Shown one piece after another: positions 6,752 to 14,385 of a stretch of DNA of 22,287 nucleotides (the stretch's first letter is position 1; every line of letters begins with the position of its first letter). The position numbers and the translations under genes are program-made. Source of the DNA: an uncultured Anaerovibrio sp. (GTDB lineage: Bacteria; Bacillota; Negativicutes; Selenomonadales; Selenomonadaceae); assembly GCA_934203205.1 (NCBI GenBank), contig CAKPYV010000039.1, positions 1 to 22,287 on the forward strand, written 5' to 3'. The notes below the pieces were generated by a model, which worked only from the letters and a program-made list of their open reading frames with translations, made no database searches and was not told where the DNA came from.

Positions 6752-8809
6752 CTACTTTTTCTCCAGCACCTTAATGCTGGTATGAATAACATTTTCAATA
6801 ATATAATCAGTAGCCAGCTTATTGACTACAGGTTTTGAGTTAGGCTTCTTGACAGCCTGAGGATTCTTAGCCAGCTCCTTGGCTAATTTCTGAGCCTGAC
6901 GAATGCTTTCCTTCAGTTCTGCATCATTCTTAGGCACTACTACCGTAGATTCAATCACAATATCATTATTGCAATTGCTGGATAGCATATTCTGCAACTG
7001 TACCTCTACTGGTGGTTCCTCCTCAACAGGCTTAGCCCCGGCCTCAGTGGCCTGCTGCTGAGCCAGCAGGATTTTAGCTACATTAACCAATCCGCCACCA
7101 TGCACATCCAAAGCCAACTGGCCTGGCTGCTGATGCTCAGGCACCTTATATGGCACAGACAGCTTTATCTTTTCCCCACGATAAGGCTTGATGGTGGTAT
7201 CAAAGGTAATCTCCTCACCTGGCAATACCTCCTGCTTGCTAGGCACAGCAGATACCAAAGCAGCAGTTTTACGTCCCCTATCAATGGTTACATCCACCTT
7301 CAGGTCCAGCATATCGGCTTCCTTTTCCTTGTTGCCCAGAATAACCGCCAATATATCATTCAGCTCTGTTACTGCAACCTTGGCCACATCCTCGCCATCA
7401 TAAAACATATTGCGACGGCTAATCAAGCCATCCTTGCCATAGCTGCTTCGCAGAGAAAACTGCAAGCTGGCAGTAGAAGCATCCTGTCGGTCAAGAGTGG
7501 TATTAATAGAGCTGTATACCACTACTGGCGCCAAGGCTGCCAGTACCTCCTCATCATAGGCTACCATCGTATTATAAGTTATATCTCGACCAGTATCCTT
7601 GTCATGAACTGTAACAATCACAGGTACTGTCTGAGGGAACTGGCCTAGAATACCCCCTATGCCATCCTGTCTATCCTGATTGACTCTGCCAATAATTCCC
7701 TGCACATTGCCCAGCTTCATACCAGAAGTGGGGCCATGTATGGTACTGATAACATCAGCGTCTGTCATAAAATAATTTACATTGCCTCTATGGGTATAGG
7801 AATGACCAAAGGCCAAAACCCTATTGCCATCCACCGCTGTAACAGTACCCATGGAACCAAAGGTGAAGTCACCTATGGACATGGCTACACCTACAGGCGA
7901 TCCAGGCTGTAAAACTGCATTAGGCCGGACAGACATCATGGTGGCTCCATTGTCCCAGGTATTATCATAATCTAACTGAATCCCCAAAGGAGACAATTTG
8001 CTCTGCAGCATCTTCAAGCCCTGAGCACCAAAACCAGAAGCAAAATAAGTGGTTTTATGCTCTAAAGGAGCTTCACTGCCACTTTCCGCCTCTGCTTCTT
8101 CATCAGTGGCTGTTTCTTTATCTTCGGCAATCTCAGCCCTACTCTGATAATCTCCGGCCCCAGCAACCTCCTGTGACTGCTGTTCCTCTACCAAAGCTTC
8201 ATCCTGAACTTCTGCTCCTGCCTGCTCCTCATGGTCCTCGGACTGGGCTACAGCCTCCTCTGCAGCCTTTTCCTCAGCAGGCTCCTTGCCTTCCTTGGCC
8301 TCCTGGTCAGCTTGGAACTTTTCCCGCTCCGCCTTCATCTGAGCCAAATCCAGCTGGGGCATACGGGTTTTATTTCTGGTATCTGGGTAATCCCAGATTT
8401 TCAGCATATCCTCAATAGGAGTCAGCATAATCCGCTGGGTAGGATACATATCCTTGTAGCCAGCTGACAATGCTCCTGCTAACCTGCCATTAAAGTAAAT
8501 GGGACTGCCACTCATGCCAGAAATGGCTCCCCCGGTTTCCTCAATCAAGGGACCGTACAGATTAACCAGTATTCTTTTGGCAGACATTTTGCTATTATCT
8601 CCCAATATGCCCACTACCTGCACATCAAAGGGACGAATCTCTCCACTGGCATCAATTACAGTATAGCCAGTACCCCACATGCCAGGCTGCAGCTCCTTTA
8701 GACCTATAATCTCTGGCAAGGCTGCCACTGCCACACTGCTTACCAGCAGGACGCCAGTCAAACACAGAGACACCAAACCCTTTTTTATTTTTCCTATATA
8801 TCTATTCAA
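6752..8809 (-). CDS. Secreted SpoIVB-like peptidase S55 family protein with acidic insert
   Basis: This 685-residue protein, counted from a TTG at 8809, has an N-terminal membrane/signal segment (about 11-30). It carries S55-family motifs: GLKELQPGMWGTGYTV, then SGMSGSPIYFNGRLAGAL (candidate catalytic Ser near residue 100), an Ala/Glu/Gln-rich low-complexity insert (about 157-251), GSMGTVTAVDGNRVLAFGHSY (candidate His near 336), and a C-terminal tail with beta-like and Lys-rich helical parts. In SpoIVB the GH motif precedes the Ser motif; here the order is reversed. The frame extends to an ATG at 8896, but a good promoter (8853-8880) lies inside that extension and GAGGTG is 6 bases before the TTG, so I use the shorter form. 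Substrate unknown. No sporulation genes are nearby, so an envelope role is more likely. Confidence 0.8.
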   Translation of the reverse strand: MNRYIGKIKKGLVSLCLTGVLLVSSVAVAALPEIIGLKELQPGMWGTGYTVIDASGEIRPFDVQVVGILGDNSKMSAKRILVNLYGPLIEETGGAISGMSGSPIYFNGRLAGALSAGYKDMYPTQRIMLTPIEDMLKIWDYPDTRNKTRMPQLDLAQMKAEREKFQADQEAKEGKEPAEEKAAEEAVAQSEDHEEQAGAEVQDEALVEEQQSQEVAGAGDYQSRAEIAEDKETATDEEAEAESGSEAPLEHKTTYFASGFGAQGLKMLQSKLSPLGIQLDYDNTWDNGATMMSVRPNAVLQPGSPVGVAMSIGDFTFGSMGTVTAVDGNRVLAFGHSYTHRGNVNYFMTDADVISTIHGPTSGMKLGNVQGIIGRVNQDRQDGIGGILGQFPQTVPVIVTVHDKDTGRDITYNTMVAYDEEVLAALAPVVVYSSINTTLDRQDASTASLQFSLRSSYGKDGLISRRNMFYDGEDVAKVAVTELNDILAVILGNKEKEADMLDLKVDVTIDRGRKTAALVSAVPSKQEVLPGEEITFDTTIKPYRGEKIKLSVPYKVPEHQQPGQLALDVHGGGLVNVAKILLAQQQATEAGAKPVEEEPPVEVQLQNMLSSNCNNDIVIESTVVVPKNDAELKESIRQAQKLAKELAKNPQAVKKPNSKPVVNKLATDYIIENVIHTSIKVLEKK

Positions 8810-8815
8810 AAAATT

Positions 8816-8821
8816 CACCTC
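8816..8821 (-). promoter_or_regulatory. Ribosome site fixing a TTG start for the S55 protein
   Basis: GAGGTG on the minus strand, 6 bases before TTG at 8809. A GTG overlapping the ribosome site at 8818 is too close to be used. Confidence 0.6.
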
Positions 8822-8852
8822 GAAAATACTTTTGCTTATCGGTAATATATCC

Positions 8853-8880
8853 ATTATAGCCGAAATAAAAATAATAGCAA
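8853..8880 (-). promoter_or_regulatory. Promoter of the S55 gene
   Basis: On the minus strand TTGCTA (8880-8875), a 16-base spacer and a perfect TATAAT (8858-8853). The start point would be near 8847, giving a leader of about 38 bases to the TTG at 8809. It argues that this gene is expressed separately from the glycosidase gene upstream. Confidence 0.7.
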
Positions 8881-8916
8881 TAAGTATTTTGCCCATATAA
8901 ATTTAAAAAGTCCTCA

Positions 8917-10401
8917 TTATCGCCTTTTCAAAATCAAACCACTGCCTACAGGCCGTTCTCCTCCATCGGAAGGACTATTCAAAATCTGTCCCTGCAATAC
9001 CATTTCACTGGAGCCGCCTCCATCCAGATTAAAGCCATTAACTGCCCCAAATTTTTGCAGCAGCTGAGCTGTTTCCGTCAGGGTAGTACCAATACTATGA
9101 CTTTGACGACCATCTATAACCATGAGAATAATTTTGCCATCAGCCTTGATGCCCAAAGCCGTTCTAGGTGCTCTGCCCTTGGCAATATCAGCAGGAAATT
9201 GCTCCTGCACTGCCGTAACATGAAGCTGACCATTCCTCATCAGTTCTGGACCAGCACCTACAATGGTAGAGGCACTATCCAACTCAGAGCCAAAATTTTC
9301 GCCAATGCTTATTTTATCTCCTATCCTAACCTTGGCGAAGGCATCCTGAGCCGTACCATGCACTGAAATCACCTGTGCACCTGTAGGAATAAAGCTGTTA
9401 GCCTGATTAATAGCTATGACCTTGCCATTCTGCACCACATATTCCTTGCCAAATTCATTGGTGCCAGTATAATTGCCAAAAAGACTATTATAAAGAATGG
9501 TATTATTGGTGCCTCTAGGGCAATTTACACCAGATAAATACACCTTCTGACCATTAATCTCTACCACTCCATAGTATTGGGAAGCAGCCAGCTTTAAGGT
9601 GCCATCCGGCATAAAGCCTAGAGAAGTGCGATTGAAATAGGTGGTACCAGCAGTTTGGCCATTGAGACGGGTATTGCCTATCAGACTGCCATCCAGAGAG
9701 AAATAGCCGCCATTAATAGCAGCTACAGCCTGATGGGCAGATGCTATAGTCTTTAACTTCTGACGACCAGAGGCAATGCTATCCCCTGCCAGCACCAGCT
9801 GCAAATCAAATTTGCTTCTATCTGCCTCCAGTACATAGGCTGTCAGCATGCCACGGTTATCCACCCGTAAATAGCGAGTATAATTCAAGCCTGGCATAAT
9901 CTGCCGTGGCTGCATTTCCTCATATTCCTTCTGAATATCAATAACCAGCCTATGGGGATTGGCCATAGTATATACCTTGGCCTCCATAGGTGCCTTCATA
10001 TCCACAATCAGCTGAACAGTATCACTGCCATAGGTTCCTAAAATAATATCCTTAACCACATTGCTACGCAGGTCAGGTGCTCCCTGCAAGGTCGTAGCAA
10101 TATTATTTAGATTAACCACCAATCTGGTATCATTATTCTCTCTGCTAACACTGTAATTAGCAGCTGCGTTCAAATCCAGTACAATTCGCAGACGAGTACT
10201 GCTATCCCCATAGCGGATATTGCTTAGTAGATTTCTACTGCCAAAATTAATCTGCTGTTTATTAACGCTCCGCCCAGCCTGCTGAGATGTGCTGATGCCT
10301 CCTGTCTGCAGCCATTCCGGCATCTTAGATGCTCCCCAGACCACAGACATATTGACCAACATCAGCAATAGGGCCAAACAGCCTACCAAAAATCTTTTCA
10401 T
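8917..10401 (-). CDS. Secreted AMIN-domain plus phosphodiester glycosidase (NAGPA-like) protein
   Basis: This 494-residue protein has a signal peptide (about 1-23, cleavage likely near VWGA). An AMIN domain follows (about 48-162, with RLRIVLDLNAAANYSV and VQLIVDMKAPMEAKVY); AMIN domains usually target envelope or peptidoglycan. The C-terminal domain (about 176-494) is of the phosphodiester glycosidase/NAGPA family: AAINGGYFSLDG, PRTALGIKADGKIILMVIDG, a GRQSHSIG loop, and FNLDGGGSSEMVLQG. Mammalian members remove N-acetylglucosamine from phosphodiesters; in bacteria the target is probably a cell-wall or exopolysaccharide phosphodiester. ATG at 10401 follows GGAGG by 4 bases. The flagellar terminator ends just before this ribosome site, with no obvious promoter between them. 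Confidence 0.88.
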   Translation of the reverse strand: MKRFLVGCLALLLMLVNMSVVWGASKMPEWLQTGGISTSQQAGRSVNKQQINFGSRNLLSNIRYGDSSTRLRIVLDLNAAANYSVSRENNDTRLVVNLNNIATTLQGAPDLRSNVVKDIILGTYGSDTVQLIVDMKAPMEAKVYTMANPHRLVIDIQKEYEEMQPRQIMPGLNYTRYLRVDNRGMLTAYVLEADRSKFDLQLVLAGDSIASGRQKLKTIASAHQAVAAINGGYFSLDGSLIGNTRLNGQTAGTTYFNRTSLGFMPDGTLKLAASQYYGVVEINGQKVYLSGVNCPRGTNNTILYNSLFGNYTGTNEFGKEYVVQNGKVIAINQANSFIPTGAQVISVHGTAQDAFAKVRIGDKISIGENFGSELDSASTIVGAGPELMRNGQLHVTAVQEQFPADIAKGRAPRTALGIKADGKIILMVIDGRQSHSIGTTLTETAQLLQKFGAVNGFNLDGGGSSEMVLQGQILNSPSDGGERPVGSGLILKRR

Positions 10402-10413
10402 AATACCTCCAGT

Positions 10414-10450
10414 AAAAATAAAGAAAAGAGACTATCATCTGATAGCCTCT
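10414..10450 (-). terminator. Terminator ending the flagellar rod/ring operon
   Basis: On the minus strand AGAGGCTATC (10450-10441) pairs along all 10 bp, one G-T included, with GATAGTCTCT (10436-10427) around a 4-base loop. A T-rich tract follows to 10414. It starts 25 bases after the flgJ stop and ends about 8 bases before the ribosome site of the glycosidase gene. Confidence 0.75.
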
Positions 10451-10475
10451 CCTTCACCCAATTCACAACAATTGC

Positions 10476-10919
10476 TTAGCCAGGCAGATTTATATGCTGG
10501 CCCTTGGCCTCCATAGAAGCCCTAGCCCGCTCTGCCATATCCTTCTTGGCCTGATACTGAGCTGTCAGCTGCTTGTACATCACATCTGCCAAGCCTACGC
10601 CTCCAGCCTCACTTATGCGATCCACCATTTCCGTATCCAGCATATCCTTGAAAATCTTTTCTCCATGAGATTCTCCAAAGAGTGCATTCTCTGGCACAGT
10701 GCCCCGCATTTCCTTCCACATCATTTGCATAAACATGGATTCAAAGCCACGACAGGCATCCTTCAGCTTTTTCTGATAAGCTGGATCATCCAAGGTATTC
10801 TTCTCAGCCTTGGACAACTCCTGAGCGAATCCCTCTGCCTTTTCCACCTGGGCTTTATTCTGAGCTCTATCAGCCATTGTGTTGGCTGACAGCCCCAAAC
10901 CGCCAATTGTATCCATCAT
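10476..10919 (-). CDS. flgJ: FlgJ-type rod-binding protein without muramidase domain
   Basis: This 147-residue protein matches only the N-terminal rod-binding half of FlgJ (LKDACRGFESMFMQMMWKEM, then GEKIFKDMLDTEMVDRISEAGGVGLADVMYKQL). In enterobacteria FlgJ is about 310 residues and carries a C-terminal peptidoglycan hydrolase; that half is absent here, as in many other phyla. It caps rod assembly in the periplasm. There is no signal peptide, consistent with export by the flagellar system. The first ATG (10919) is one base past the flgI stop and is followed directly by a second ATG. It is the last gene of the operon. Another hydrolase must open the wall for the rod. Confidence 0.9.
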   Translation of the reverse strand: MMDTIGGLGLSANTMADRAQNKAQVEKAEGFAQELSKAEKNTLDDPAYQKKLKDACRGFESMFMQMMWKEMRGTVPENALFGESHGEKIFKDMLDTEMVDRISEAGGVGLADVMYKQLTAQYQAKKDMAERARASMEAKGQHINLPG

Positions 10920-10920
10920 C

Positions 10921-12039
10921 TTAGATCAGCTCCAAATCTGCATGCAACGCTCCTGCTGCCTTTATAGCCTGCAGGATGGAAATAATATCTCTTGGGGTAG
11001 CACCTACAGAATTCAAGGCTCCTACAATATCATTTACATTGGCTGTAGCTGGCAACACAATGGAGCTGCCCTTCTGCTCCTCTACATTAACATCATCCTG
11101 TGGCAAAATCACTGTATTACCGTGAGTAAATGGTGGTGGCTGAATCACATCGTAGTTGCGGCCAATATCCACAGTAATACCGCCCTGAGTAATAGCAATA
11201 GTATCCACAGCCACATCACCACCCATAACAATGGTACCGGTACGTTCATTAACCACAACCTTGGCAATATTGTCAGGAGTAACAATCAGCTCCTCCATAG
11301 TAGAAATGAAACCTACAATATTGCTGCGATAGTAGGCAGGCACGATTACATCTACCCGGCCTGGATTAGCAGCCTTGGAAATCCCACCATATCGACCATT
11401 AATAGCCTGAGCAATTCTATTAGCTGTGGTAAAATCAGCCTTGGTCAAAGACCAGGACAAAACACCATTAGGAGCCAAATCCTCATCTTCTACAGAATGC
11501 TCCACAATAGCACCATTAGGGGTAGTGCCTACGGTAGGAAAATTCTTCTGAGCAGTATTGTTGCCTCTGCCAGCAGAAAAACCTCCTGTGGATACTGCTC
11601 CCATAGCCACGGCATAAACATTGCCATTGCCAGCCTTCAAAGGAGTTTGCAACAAAGTACCACCCTGAATGCTTTTGGCATCACCCATAGAGGAAACAGT
11701 TATATCAATGGTATCTCCCTCCCGTACAAAGGGAGGCAGGGTAGCTGTAACAATAACTGCAGCTACATTCTTTGGCTTCAAGCCGCTGGTGTCAAAGCCT
11801 ACACCATATTCCCGCATCATATTGCCAATGGATTGAATGGTCTGTGTCATTTTGTTGGAATCACCAGTACCATTAAGACCTACCACCAGGCCATAACCCA
11901 TAAGCTGATTACTGCGCACCCCCTGTACCTTGGCCACATCCTTCAGCCGTACAGAGGAATAACCTGCCGCCATAGCTGTGGCTGTTCCCAGCAGGCACAG
12001 ACACAAAGCCAGACTTATTACACGCCATAACTTCTGCAT
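10921..12039 (-). CDS. flgI: FlgI: flagellar P-ring protein
   Basis: This 372-residue protein has a Sec signal peptide (about 1-24, ATAMAAG) and strong FlgI motifs: VRLKDVAKVQGVRSNQLMGY, GLVVGLNGTGDSNK, VAAVIVTATLPPFVREGD, and VVVNERTGTIVMGGDVAVD. FlgI forms the ring around the rod in the peptidoglycan layer. Length is typical. The ribosome site (AAGGAG) is about 9 bases from the ATG. It lies between flgH and flgJ, the usual rod/ring order. Its presence implies an outer membrane and a Gram-negative-type bushing. Confidence 0.96.
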   Translation of the reverse strand: MQKLWRVISLALCLCLLGTATAMAAGYSSVRLKDVAKVQGVRSNQLMGYGLVVGLNGTGDSNKMTQTIQSIGNMMREYGVGFDTSGLKPKNVAAVIVTATLPPFVREGDTIDITVSSMGDAKSIQGGTLLQTPLKAGNGNVYAVAMGAVSTGGFSAGRGNNTAQKNFPTVGTTPNGAIVEHSVEDEDLAPNGVLSWSLTKADFTTANRIAQAINGRYGGISKAANPGRVDVIVPAYYRSNIVGFISTMEELIVTPDNIAKVVVNERTGTIVMGGDVAVDTIAITQGGITVDIGRNYDVIQPPPFTHGNTVILPQDDVNVEEQKGSSIVLPATANVNDIVGALNSVGATPRDIISILQAIKAAGALHADLELI

Positions 12040-12077
12040 ATATTTCTCCTTGCCTTTCCCAACACCTGTGTCGGCAT

Positions 12078-12671
12078 TTAGAACAAAATATTGAAAATTT
12101 GCGTAAGAATTCCCTGATGCTGCTTGGCATTCAGTGGACCCTTGCCATCAAATCTCAAGGTTGCATCTGCCACCTTGCTGGAAGCAATAGTATTGTCTAC
12201 GGAAATATCATCTGGGCGAACTACCCCCTGCACCGTAATCCTATGCTCATTCTTGTTATTCCAGATAGACTGAGTTCCCTCAACCACCAGATTGCCATTA
12301 TCCTTTACCTCTACTACAGTTACTGTTACATTGCCTGTAGCCGTATTGGTATTGTTAGCTGTACCATTAGCCTTAAAGCTATCTGAACCAGAAGCCGTAG
12401 CCGCTGCCAAAAAGCCAAAAATACCTGTACCTGCTGAAAGGGATTGATTTCCTGACTTGGAATTGGAATTAGACAAACTCTGAGATGTCTTGGAACTTTC
12501 ACTAATCAAAATTGTGAGAATATCTCCTACCTGAGATGCCCTTCTATCCGAAAACAAACTATGATGGCCTCCCCATAGGCTTTCGGCACTGGTGTGGGCC
12601 GGTGCCATACCTGCCACATTCACAGCCAGCAAAGCTGCTATGGTCAGACAGGCGATTTTATTTTTCTGCAT
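12078..12671 (-). CDS. flgH: FlgH: flagellar L-ring protein, without lipobox cysteine
   Basis: This 197-residue protein carries FlgH motifs: SLWGGHHSLFSDRRASQVGD followed by ILTILISES, then NGNLVVEGTQSIWNNKNEHR, VRPDDISVDNTIASSKVADA and a short C-terminus. FlgH forms the ring in the outer membrane. In enterobacteria it is a lipoprotein. Here the signal-peptide end reads VNVAGMAPAHTSA, with Met where the lipobox Cys would be and no other suitably placed Cys, so cleavage by signal peptidase I after THTSA-like residues is more likely. The frame extends three codons to an ATG at 12680, but GGGAG touches that codon, whereas the ATG at 12671 is 9 bases away. It lies between flgA and flgI. Confidence 0.94.
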   Translation of the reverse strand: MQKNKIACLTIAALLAVNVAGMAPAHTSAESLWGGHHSLFSDRRASQVGDILTILISESSKTSQSLSNSNSKSGNQSLSAGTGIFGFLAAATASGSDSFKANGTANNTNTATGNVTVTVVEVKDNGNLVVEGTQSIWNNKNEHRITVQGVVRPDDISVDNTIASSKVADATLRFDGKGPLNAKQHQGILTQIFNILF

Positions 12672-12680
12672 ATTATTCAT

Positions 12681-12685
12681 CTCCC
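12681..12685 (-). promoter_or_regulatory. Ribosome site favouring the second ATG of flgH
   Basis: GGGAG abuts the ATG at 12680 and is 9 bases from the ATG at 12671, so the latter is the likely start. Confidence 0.6.
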
Positions 12686-12736
12686 ATCATAAGGGCTGCC
12701 TAAAACAGGTGCTCCTCCTATGCTTGTAACAAGCCT

Positions 12737-13525
12737 TTAAGCCGCTACCTGTACATTAGTTTCATCTATTACCTTGGCTCGAACCTTTCTCTTGGAGGAA
12801 GTATTCTGAACCATGATATAATCTCCCCGCCGTCCTCGCTCCAAAGCAGTACCGTCGGTTTTGATTTCGACACCATTAACATTGGTACAAATATTTACCT
12901 GACTATAGGGTTGAATCAAAATCGGTTCTTTCACCATGCCGCTATGAATCACCGTACCTGCGGGAACATTGGTGGTAATCACCTTGCCTACCAAATCCTG
13001 TGGAACAGCATAACGCTCATAGGCCTTTCCTTTATCCTCCCGCTCTGCCACCATGAGATTTTCCAACCTAATAGGGGTTTCCTTTTGAATAGGGGTAGCG
13101 GATACTACCACATTTTCGTAAATATGCACCCGCATACTGCATACCATATGAGCATAAGGGGCACCATCTACCAGTACTTCCACATTTACTGCGGTTAAAA
13201 GGGACTTGCGAATACCATTGGGCAAGCTGCAGCTATAGGTAATATACCCCCAAGGCAGCCGCAAACCTGCCGGTGCCCGTACTGCCTCCACTGTATATCG
13301 CTTATTGCCTCCTGCTGCTGCCATTTCCTGAGCAATGCAATTAGTGGCCTGCTGAATAAGATTCTCCCGCAAAATAACCTGAGGTAATTGAGGGGTAGGC
13401 TCAATCTGAATAGCAGCCTCAACTTTGGAAAGCTGTACAAACCAAAGAGCCGGAACCTGCCTCTGAGGCAGATACCAGCACCCTATAGTTAACAAAAAAA
13501 TTAACAAAAATCTGACTATAGCCAT
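12737..13525 (-). CDS. flgA: FlgA: P-ring assembly chaperone
   Basis: This 262-residue protein has an N-terminal hydrophobic segment (about 4-17). The C-terminal SAF and adjoining domain shows TPIQKETPIRLENLMVAERE, DLVGKVITTNVPAGTVIHSG, VKEPILIQPYSQVNICTNVN and a final VRAKVIDETNVQVAA. FlgA is the periplasmic chaperone that lets FlgI assemble around the rod. The N-terminal half is divergent, as usual in this family. I start at the ATG at 13525 because AGGAG lies 7 bases before it; the in-frame GTG at 13531 is only one base from the ribosome site. It sits between flgG and flgH. Confidence 0.9.
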   Translation of the reverse strand: MAIVRFLLIFLLTIGCWYLPQRQVPALWFVQLSKVEAAIQIEPTPQLPQVILRENLIQQATNCIAQEMAAAGGNKRYTVEAVRAPAGLRLPWGYITYSCSLPNGIRKSLLTAVNVEVLVDGAPYAHMVCSMRVHIYENVVVSATPIQKETPIRLENLMVAEREDKGKAYERYAVPQDLVGKVITTNVPAGTVIHSGMVKEPILIQPYSQVNICTNVNGVEIKTDGTALERGRRGDYIMVQNTSSKRKVRAKVIDETNVQVAA

Positions 13526-13551
13526 AGTCACACTCCTGATTAAATCATGCC

Positions 13552-14340
13552 TTAGCGCTTCAAGCCATTGGCAATCTCCAGCATACTGTCGGAGGTAGTA
13601 ATAGCCTTGGAGTTGGACTCATAGGCACGCTGAGAAACAATCATATTAACCATTTCATCTACAATCTGTATACTGGACATTTCCAGACAGGACTGCAAAA
13701 GAGTACCTGTACCATCATTGCCTGGCTGGTTTACCTGGGGCTCACCAGAAGCAGCAGACTCTACAAAGAGATTCTTGCCTACAGCAGTCAAGCCAGCAGG
13801 ATTCAAGAAGCGAGCCAGCTCAATCTGACCTACATCCTGTTGCTGTCCATCTATCTCACAGCTAACAGCACCAGTAGAAGAAATCACCACGCTATCCAGA
13901 GTAGCATTCTCTGGGAAAGTAATTCCCTCTGTCAGAGGATAGCCATCACTGGTTACCAGATTGCGATTGGCATCAATCTTAAAGGAACCATCTCTAGTAT
14001 AGCCAGTGGTGCCATCAGGCATCTGAATCTGGAAGAAGCCCTCACCTTGAATACACAAATCTGTAGGATTGTCAGTAGTCTGTACATTACCCTGAACAAA
14101 AATTCTGTTGGTAGCGCTCAAACGGGAACCCAAACCTATCTGCATAGGAGTAGGGTACATATTGCCATCGCCGCTTTCAGCACCGCCAGCTCTCAAGGTC
14201 TGGTACAGCAAATCCTGAAACTCAGCCCGCTGAGCCTTGGCACCAGTAGTATTAACATTGGCCAAATTATGAGACACTATATCCATCTGCTTCTGCTGTC
14301 CTTTCATACCGGAAGCTGCAGACCACAAAGAACGCATCAT
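13552..14340 (-). CDS. flgG: FlgG/FlhP-type flagellar distal rod protein
   Basis: This 262-residue protein has the terminal helices shared by rod and hook proteins: N-terminal ASGMKGQQKQMDIVSHNLAN and VNTTGAKAQRAEFQDLLYQT, then C-terminal SSIQIVDEMVNMIVSQRAYE and SNSKAITTSDSMLEIANGLK. The length (about 260) and the DLLYQT segment point to FlgG rather than hook protein. It is exported through the flagellum without a signal peptide and builds the distal rod. Two adjacent ATGs are possible; AAGGAG is about 10 bases before the first, used here. It follows flgF, matching the flhO-flhP pair of Bacillus. Confidence 0.93.
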   Translation of the reverse strand: MMRSLWSAASGMKGQQKQMDIVSHNLANVNTTGAKAQRAEFQDLLYQTLRAGGAESGDGNMYPTPMQIGLGSRLSATNRIFVQGNVQTTDNPTDLCIQGEGFFQIQMPDGTTGYTRDGSFKIDANRNLVTSDGYPLTEGITFPENATLDSVVISSTGAVSCEIDGQQQDVGQIELARFLNPAGLTAVGKNLFVESAASGEPQVNQPGNDGTGTLLQSCLEMSSIQIVDEMVNMIVSQRAYESNSKAITTSDSMLEIANGLKR

Positions 14341-14385
14341 ATGACAAAATCTCCTTTTCTATCTTCACATAATTATTAACAGTTA

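Noticed and set aside
8810..8896. N-terminal extension of the S55 protein to an ATG at 8896
   Set aside because: A promoter with perfect TATAAT lies inside the extension, the ATG lacks a well-spaced ribosome site, and the shorter start gives a standard signal segment.
10879..12030. A 383-codon open frame on the plus strand opposite flgI and part of flgJ
   Set aside because: It mirrors real genes with strong family matches, has a Ser/His/Ile/Asn-rich composition typical of antisense frames here, and no ribosome site. Similar antisense frames occur opposite tolC, mlaD, mlaE and the S55 gene.
12722..12734. Small GCTTG/CAAGC hairpin between flgA and flgH as a terminator
   Set aside because: Only 5 bp, no T tract, and the genes on both sides clearly belong to one operon.
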